Source: DATJXG01 sp035500455 (GTDB lineage Bacteria; Acidobacteriota; Terriglobia; Terriglobales; Acidobacteriaceae). From it: 14,894 nucleotides of DNA. Below the pieces are notes generated by a model. That model was not told the origin of the DNA. It saw only the letters and a list, made by a program, of their open reading frames with translations, and did no database searches. The first letter of the stretch is position 1. Each line of letters starts with the position of its first letter. Below, piece after piece: positions 11,689 to 14,894 of this stretch. Made by a program: the position numbers and the translations under genes. The stretch spans positions 1 to 14,894 of the forward strand of contig DATJXG010000090.1 of NCBI GenBank assembly GCA_035500455.1, written 5' to 3'.

Positions 11689-11778
11689 AGCTTTTTGGCC
11701 CGCAGCGGTTAGCCTTTAGCTCTTAGCTTGACTCCCTATGCGCTTTGGCTCATAGCCAAGGGCTAAGGGCCAAAAGCT
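11689..11778. repeat. TTAGCYY-type inverted-array element, rplA-rplJ spacer
   Basis: The left arm (11689-11729) begins AGCTTTTTGGCCC and continues with TTAGC words (GGTTAGCC, TTTAGCTC, TTAGCTT). The right arm (11747-11778), reverse complemented, starts AGCTTTTGGCCC and continues TTAGCCC, TTGGCTA, TGAGCC with a 7-base period. The outer 12-13 bases pair almost perfectly. The element starts four bases after the rplA stop codon on the coding strand and ends about 26 bases before the rplJ start codon. Confidence 0.85.
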
Positions 11779-11782
11779 GCCT

Positions 11783-12490
11783 CTAGGCTTTTGAAGCCGT
11801 CTCGATTGAGGTCGTATCCAGCGCGATCCCCGGCCCCATCGTGGAGCTGATGTAGCAGCCCTTCACATACTTGCCTTTGGCCACCGACGGCTTGGCCTTG
11901 ATCACGCTGGTGATCAGCACGGTGGCGTTTTCCACCAGTTTTTCTGGAGGAAACGAAATCTTGCCCACCGGCACGTGCACCAGCGCGGTTTTGTCGGTGC
12001 GGAACTCGACTTTGCCGGCTTTGACTTCCTGCACCGCCTTGGCCACGTCGAAGGTTACGGTGCCGGTTTTCGGGTTGGGCATCAAGCCCTTGGGACCGAG
12101 CACTTTGCCGAGACGGCCGACGGACTTCATGACGTCGGGCGTGGCGATGAGCGCATCGAAGTCGGTCCAGTTTTCTTTGCTGATCTTCTCGACCATCTCT
12201 TCGCCGCCCACAAAATCCGCTCCTGCCTGCTCGGCTTCGCGGACTTTTTCGCCGGTGGCGATGACGAGAACCTTTTTCGACTTGCCGAGGCCGTGCGGCA
12301 GAACGACGGTGCCGCGCACCATCTGGTCGGCATGCTTGGGATCAACCCCCAGGCGCATGGTGACCTCTACGGTTTCATCGAACTTGGCAAATTTCACCTT
12401 CTGCAGCAGCGGAACCGCGTCCTTAAGCTGATAGGGATGCGCCTCGACCGCTTTGCGGGCCTTCTCGATATTCTTTCCTGCTCTTCTCAT
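11783..12490 (-). CDS. rplA: 50S ribosomal protein L1
   Basis: 235 residues from the ATG at 12490 (E. coli 234). L1 forms the mobile L1 stalk that helps move deacylated tRNA out of the E site; in many bacteria it also represses its own mRNA. Recognisable parts are the start MRRAGKNIEKARKAVEA, the RNA-binding KFDETVEVTMRLGVDPKHAD, the segment VRGTVVLPHGLGKSKKVLVI, and GPKGLMPNPKTGTVT in the second domain. The start at 12490 is preferred because AGGA lies about eight bases upstream and the length fits the family. A GTG at 12526 would add 12 atypical residues and lacks a properly spaced ribosome site. It lies 189 bases after rplK across a repeat element. Confidence 0.97.
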   Translation of the reverse strand: MRRAGKNIEKARKAVEAHPYQLKDAVPLLQKVKFAKFDETVEVTMRLGVDPKHADQMVRGTVVLPHGLGKSKKVLVIATGEKVREAEQAGADFVGGEEMVEKISKENWTDFDALIATPDVMKSVGRLGKVLGPKGLMPNPKTGTVTFDVAKAVQEVKAGKVEFRTDKTALVHVPVGKISFPPEKLVENATVLITSVIKAKPSVAKGKYVKGCYISSTMGPGIALDTTSIETASKA

Positions 12491-12548
12491 CGGCTTCTTC
12501 CTGTCTCCCACCGCCGGGCGTTGCACTGCCTGGCCGTAGTCATTGACA

Positions 12549-12677
12549 TTTGGTAATTGGGAAATTGAGTAATTGGGTAATTGAAAACCCTGCTCGCTAT
12601 GCTCGCGGGACAGGGCTAGCGCCTTCCCTACACGATTTTCAATTGCCCAATTACCAAATTTCCCAATTACTCAATTT
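12549..12677. repeat. AT-rich period-8 inverted-array element, rplK-rplA spacer (clearest copy)
   Basis: The left arm (12549-12589) is five 8-base units: TTTGGTAA, TTGGGAAA, TTGAGTAA, TTGGGTAA and TTGAAAAC. The right arm (12634-12677), reverse complemented, is TTGAGTAA, TTGGGAAA, TTTGGTAA, TTGGGCAA and TTGAAAAT. End-aligned, the arms agree at 35 of 41 bases. The 44-base centre contains its own GC-rich imperfect palindrome (CCCTG...CAGGG, 12588-12615). The element starts two bases after the rplK stop codon on the coding strand. Confidence 0.95.
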
Positions 12678-12679
12678 CG

Positions 12680-13111
12680 CTAGCCTACGACTTCAATTCC
12701 CATGGACCTTGCCGTCCCACGCACGCTGCGGATCGCCGAATCGACGGAGGCGGCGTTCAAGTCGGGCATCTTTTGTTTGGCGATGTCTTCGACCTGCTTG
12801 AGCGTGACCTTGCCGACTTTGTCCTTGTTGGGCGCGCCCGATCCTTTGGCGATGCCCGCCGCCCGCTTTAACAGGATCGACGCCGGCGGCGTCTTGGTGA
12901 TGAAGGTAAAGGTACGGTCGCTGTAAACCGTAATCACCGCCGGAATGATGAGCCCTTCCAGTTCCTTGGCGCTAGTGCGGGCGTTGAACTGCTTGCAGAA
13001 CTCCATGATGTTGATCTGCGCCTGGCCCAGCGCGGGCCCCACCGGCGGCGCCGGTGTGGCTTTGCCCGCCGCGATTTGCAGCTTTACCGAACCTGTGACT
13101 TTCTTTGCCAT
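12680..13111 (-). CDS. rplK: 50S ribosomal protein L11
   Basis: 143 residues (E. coli 142). L11 binds the GTPase-associated region of 23S rRNA beside L10 and takes part in factor GTPase activation and the stringent response. The N-terminal domain has the proline-rich switch ATPAPPVGPALGQAQINIME, with Pro22, Pro23 and Pro26 at the thiopeptide-binding face. The C-terminal rRNA-binding domain has SGAPNKDKVGKVT and ends in IRSVRGTARSMGIEV. ATG start with AAAGG five bases upstream and GAGGA further up. The 109-base spacer from nusG is mostly occupied by a repeat element; no clear L1-binding mimic was recognised in this leader. Confidence 0.98.
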   Translation of the reverse strand: MAKKVTGSVKLQIAAGKATPAPPVGPALGQAQINIMEFCKQFNARTSAKELEGLIIPAVITVYSDRTFTFITKTPPASILLKRAAGIAKGSGAPNKDKVGKVTLKQVEDIAKQKMPDLNAASVDSAIRSVRGTARSMGIEVVG

Positions 13112-13134
13112 TTGAACCTTTCCTCACTGAGAGA

Positions 13135-13219
13135 GATTTGTAATTTGGCAATCGGGTAATTTGTGATTTAAAACCTGGAAAACAGCGTTCTTAAATTCAC
13201 AAGTTACAAATTACAAATC
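13135..13219. repeat. AT-rich period-7/8 inverted-array element, nusG-rplK spacer
   Basis: The left arm (13135-13176) reads in units TTTGTAA, TTTGGCAA, TCGGGTAA, TTTGTGAT and TTAAAACC. The right arm (13191-13219), reverse complemented, reads TTTGTAA, TTTGTAA, CTTGTGAA, TTTAA. Both outer ends share GATTTGTAATTTG. The element fills the spacer from one base after the nusG stop codon to just upstream of the rplK ribosome site. Confidence 0.85.
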
Positions 13220-13220
13220 C

Positions 13221-13871
13221 CTAGGCGGTTTTCTCCACCTGGTTAAATTCCAGTTCCACCGGAGTGGAGCGGCCGAAAATCGTGACCATCACCTTCAGGG
13301 TCTCGCGGTCTTCATTGACTTCATCGACCACACCGGTGAAGGTGGCGAACGGGCCTTCGGTGATGCGCACGGTTTCGTTCTTCTCGAACTTGACCTTGAG
13401 CTTGGGCTTGTCGCGGCTGTCGGCGACCTTATAGACGATGTGCTGCACTTCTTCGTCCGAGAGCGGTGTGGGCTGCTGCCCAGTTCCGACGAAGCCCGTG
13501 ACCCGCGGCGTAGATTTCACCACGTGCCAGACGTGGTCGTTCATGTCCATTTCCACCAGCACGTAGCCGGGGTAGAACATGCGCTCGGAGGTGTACTTCT
13601 TCCCGCCGCGCACTTCGGTGACTGACTCGGTGGGGATCAGCACCTTGCCGATCTTGTCCTGCAGGCCGAAGGCGATGACCCGCGACTCCAGCGACTCCTT
13701 CACCTTGCGCTCAAACCCCGAATAGGAGTGGATGATGTACCACTTCATGTTGGGATTACGTGGAGCTTCGGCGGTCGCGGCCGCGCCTGCGGCAGGCGGA
13801 GCCTCGGCGGCGTTTTCGGTCGCGTTGGTCACGGGTTTTTCCTCGTCTTGCATAAGCACGCTGTGGCTCAC
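13221..13871 (-). CDS. nusG: Transcription elongation/antitermination factor NusG
   Basis: 216 residues from the GTG at 13871 (E. coli 181). NusG binds the RNA polymerase clamp across the cleft and couples it to Rho or to ribosomal protein S10. The NGN domain spans about 42-150 (MKWYIIHSYSGFERKVKESL, PTESVTEV, FYPGYVLVEMDMND, TPRVTGFVG). The KOW domain spans about 162-216 (NETVRITEGPFATFTGVVDE, IFGRSTPVELEFNQVEK). About 40 residues rich in Ala, Glu, Pro and Thr precede the NGN domain and account for the extra length. The GTG has AGGAAGG five bases upstream. An ATG at 13853 is a weaker alternative without a ribosome site. Longer in-frame starts would run back into secE. It begins 31 bases after secE. 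Confidence 0.96.
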   Translation of the reverse strand: MSHSVLMQDEEKPVTNATENAAEAPPAAGAAATAEAPRNPNMKWYIIHSYSGFERKVKESLESRVIAFGLQDKIGKVLIPTESVTEVRGGKKYTSERMFYPGYVLVEMDMNDHVWHVVKSTPRVTGFVGTGQQPTPLSDEEVQHIVYKVADSRDKPKLKVKFEKNETVRITEGPFATFTGVVDEVNEDRETLKVMVTIFGRSTPVELEFNQVEKTA

Positions 13872-13902
13872 AGCTTCCTTCCTGAACTCATAACTCACCG
13901 GC

Positions 13903-14151
13903 TCAGCGGTGGGTAAAATAGCGGAACAGCGAATCCACTCCCCGCCCGATGACGAAATCCACCGCCCAGAAATAGGCCCCAAACAGGAACACGGCGATGA
14001 TGACGACCGTGGTGGTGGCGCGAACTTCTTTGAACGACGGCGCAGTCACCTTTTTCATCTCGGTGCGCACGTCGTTGTAGAAAGTCTTGACCCGCTCGGG
14101 CCAGGACTTGATGGTGGTCGCTAATGCGTTTTGTTCCGCCACACTTGCCAT
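13903..14151 (-). CDS. secE: Preprotein translocase subunit SecE
   Basis: 82 residues, the short single-span form typical of most bacteria outside the enterics. SecE clamps the SecY channel in the inner membrane. A cytoplasmic amphipathic stretch (SWPERVKTFYNDVRTEMKKV, then APSFKEVRATT) leads into one hydrophobic segment at about 46-70 (TTTVVIIAVFLFGAYFWAVDF), the standard SecE layout with the conserved E-M-K-K-V-T turn. ATG start with AGGA five bases upstream. It lies between tRNA-Trp and nusG, the classical secE-nusG pair. Confidence 0.95.
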   Translation of the reverse strand: MASVAEQNALATTIKSWPERVKTFYNDVRTEMKKVTAPSFKEVRATTTVVIIAVFLFGAYFWAVDFVIGRGVDSLFRYFTHR

Positions 14152-14201
14152 CCGATTCCTGCTTTCCCGCCTCTTGCTCCCTGCCGATCTCTCCCGAACT
14201 C

Positions 14202-14277
14202 TGGCAGGGGCGGAGGGATTCGAACCCCCAAGTCCGGTTTTGGAGACCGGCAGTTTAACCGTTGAGCTTACGCCCCT
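14202..14277 (-). tRNA. trnW: tRNA-Trp (anticodon CCA)
   Basis: 76 bases including an encoded CCA end. The acceptor stem AGGGGCG pairs with CGCCCCT. The anticodon arm is CCGGT, loop CTCCAAA, ACCGG, giving anticodon CCA (14241-14243 on the plus strand). The T arm has the loop TTCGAAT. It lies between rpmG and secE in the usual cluster. The repeat element upstream stops only five bases before its 5' end. Confidence 0.97.
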
Positions 14278-14282
14278 GTACC

Positions 14283-14380
14283 GATTGAGTAATTTTGTAA
14301 TCGGGTAATTTGGTAATTGAAAATCTCCCAGCGCCAGGTTTTCAAATTACACAATTACTCAATTTCCCAATTACTCAATT
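14283..14380. repeat. AT-rich period-8 inverted-array element, rpmG-tRNA-Trp spacer
   Basis: The left arm (14283-14325) is TTGAGTAA, TTTTGTAA, TCGGGTAA, TTTGGTAA and TTGAAAAT. The right arm (14337-14380), reverse complemented, is TTGAGTAA, TTGGGAAA, TTGAGTAA, TTGTGTAA and TTTGAAAAC. The arms agree at about three quarters of positions, with an 11-base centre. On the coding strand the array begins inside the rpmG stop codon (TAA then TTGAGTAA) and ends five bases from the tRNA. Confidence 0.93.
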
Positions 14381-14531
14381 ATTTCACTTCCTTATGCGGC
14401 GTGTGCTTGCGGCAGCGGCGGCAGAATTTCTTCAGCTCCAGCCGCTCCGACATGGTCTTCCGGTTCTTGGTTTTCGAGTAATTGCGCTCTTTACACTCGC
14501 CGCACTGCATGGTGATGATTTCTCGGGGCAT
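14379..14531 (-). CDS. rpmG: 50S ribosomal protein L33, zinc (C+) form
   Basis: 50 residues. L33 is a small protein of the large ribosomal subunit near the E site. The two cysteine pairs Cys10/Cys13 (CGEC) and Cys37/Cys40 (CRRC) make this the zinc-binding form. The core CKERNYSKTKNRKTMSERLE is typical. ATG start with AGGAG eight bases upstream. It lies between tuf and tRNA-Trp in the expected order. The TAA stop codon overlaps the first bases of the downstream repeat array. Confidence 0.95.
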   Translation of the reverse strand: MPREIITMQCGECKERNYSKTKNRKTMSERLELKKFCRRCRKHTPHKEVK

Positions 14532-14544
14532 TTGAACCACTCCT

Positions 14545-14752
14545 GGCTGTTGCTTCTAGCTACGGGCCACTAGCTGCTCGTTCCAGCTATCAGCTCTCAG
14601 CCGTCAGCTTTCAGTTAAATCTTCTATTCCAACCTTGTCATCCTGAGGCGCGTTCTTTGCGCCGAAGGACCTGTGCAACTTCTGCCTCACTCGCCACGGC
14701 CGCCTCAATCTTCCCAGCCTCAGCTAGAAGCCAGCAGCTAGAAGCTGCTTCT
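14545..14752. repeat. CAGCTNT / CTTCTAG period-7 arrays, tuf-rpmG spacer
   Basis: At 14584-14618 there are five consecutive 7-base units: CAGCTAT, CAGCTCT, CAGCCGT, CAGCTTT and CAGTTAA. At 14714-14752 the minus strand reads CTTCTAG, CTGCTGG, CTTCTAG, CTGAGGC, starting a few bases after the tuf stop codon. The stretch at 14545-14580 (GCTTCTAGCTACGGGCCAC and on) is the inverted partner of the latter. A GA/GA palindrome lies between the arms. Confidence 0.8.
14636..14672. repeat. REP-like palindrome TCCT-GA-GGCGC...GCGCC-GA-AGGA
   Basis: TGTCATCCTGAGGCGC (14636-14651) then a 7-base loop, GCGCC, GA and AGGACCT. The inner 5-bp stem and the outer TCCT/AGGA stem are separated by a symmetrical GA/GA mismatch. 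It has the same design as the palindrome at 11052-11076 and also lies inside a period-7 array pair. Confidence 0.75.
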
Positions 14753-14894
14753 CTACTGCACGATCTCGCTGATCGTACCCGCGCCTACGGTGTGTCCGCC
14801 TTCGCGGATGGCGAAGCGCAGGCCCTTTTCCATGGCTACCGGGGTGATCAGTTCGATCACCAGGCTCACGTTGTCGCCCGGCATCACCATCTCC
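14753..14894 (-). CDS. tuf: Elongation factor Tu (C-terminal end only)
   Basis: The last 46 codons and a TAG stop are present; the rest lies beyond the right edge. The residues EMVMPGDNVSLVIELITPVA, KGLRFAIREGGHTVGAG and the ending TISEIVQ are characteristic of EF-Tu domain 3, including the highly conserved RFAIREGG(R/H)TVGAG block. EF-Tu delivers aminoacyl-tRNA to the ribosome with GTP. It is the first gene of the cluster seen here and is followed after 221 bases by rpmG. Confidence 0.97.
   Translation of the reverse strand, partial: EMVMPGDNVSLVIELITPVAMEKGLRFAIREGGHTVGAGTISEIVQ

Noticed and set aside
12491..12526. GTG start for rplA giving 247 residues
   Set aside because: The extra residues are atypical for L1 and the ATG at 12490 has a better ribosome site.
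11871..12556. Plus-strand frames opposite rplA
   Set aside because: Shadows of a certain L1 gene, with no recognisable domain.
12549..12677. CRISPR-like reading of the period-8 arrays
   Set aside because: Units are only 7-8 bases, contiguous without spacers, degenerate and arranged as inverted pairs; no cas genes are nearby.
13872..13982. Longer nusG start overlapping secE
   Set aside because: It would add 37 residues encoded within secE and its spacer; the GTG at 13871 has a well-placed ribosome site.

Overview
The window is a compact block of the core transcription and translation machinery. Every real gene lies on the minus strand. Read in the direction of transcription (high to low coordinate) the order is tuf (3' end only), rpmG, tRNA-Trp(CCA), secE, nusG, rplK, rplA, rplJ, rplL, rpoB, rpoC, then a separate YihY/BrkB-type membrane protein cut off by the left edge. 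This is the classic bacterial L11/beta/beta' cluster with its usual tuf-tRNA-secE-nusG upstream neighbourhood.

The organism is a GC-rich bacterium. Both large RNA polymerase subunits carry the extra domains found in Gram-negative lineages. RpoB also has a cysteine-rich insertion near its N-terminus that E. coli and Thermus lack. From recalled family sequences I infer Acidobacteriota (Terriglobia/Koribacter-like); this is an inference, not a database result.

Layout: 1-677 YihY/BrkB family protein (partial); 678-840 its leader and the rpoC terminator hairpin; 841-5034 rpoC (TTG start); 5242-9708 rpoB; 9709-10315 a 607-base structured spacer; 10316-10702 rplL; 10703-11128 a 426-base spacer; 11129-11662 rplJ; 11783-12490 rplA; 12680-13111 rplK; 13221-13871 nusG; 13903-14151 secE; 14202-14277 tRNA-Trp; 14379-14531 rpmG (split zinc L33); 14753-14894 tuf 3' end. 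The products are the catalytic core of RNA polymerase, the factor NusG, the ribosomal stalk and its base (L10, L7/L12, L11), L1, L33, EF-Tu and the SecE translocon subunit. They would be co-transcribed in whole or in part and end at the hairpin after rpoC.

The genes are ordinary; the spacers are not. Eight spacers (tuf-rpmG, rpmG-tRNA, nusG-rplK, rplK-rplA, rplA-rplJ, rplJ-rplL, rplL-rpoB, rpoB-rpoC) each hold a pair of inverted arms, and in most of them each arm is built of short degenerate units with a 7- or 8-base period. Four spacers use an AT-rich unit (like TTGGGTAA) whose arms both end in a TTGAAAA-type unit facing the centre. The others use GC-richer words. In most cases one arm begins within a few bases of a stop codon. 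Two of the centres hold a separate small palindrome (TGTCATYCY...GA type). I find no gene in any spacer and no defence system, CRISPR array or insertion sequence. The other unusual point is the RpoB insertion, whose first cysteine set repeats the spacing and several residues of the beta' zinc-binding domain.
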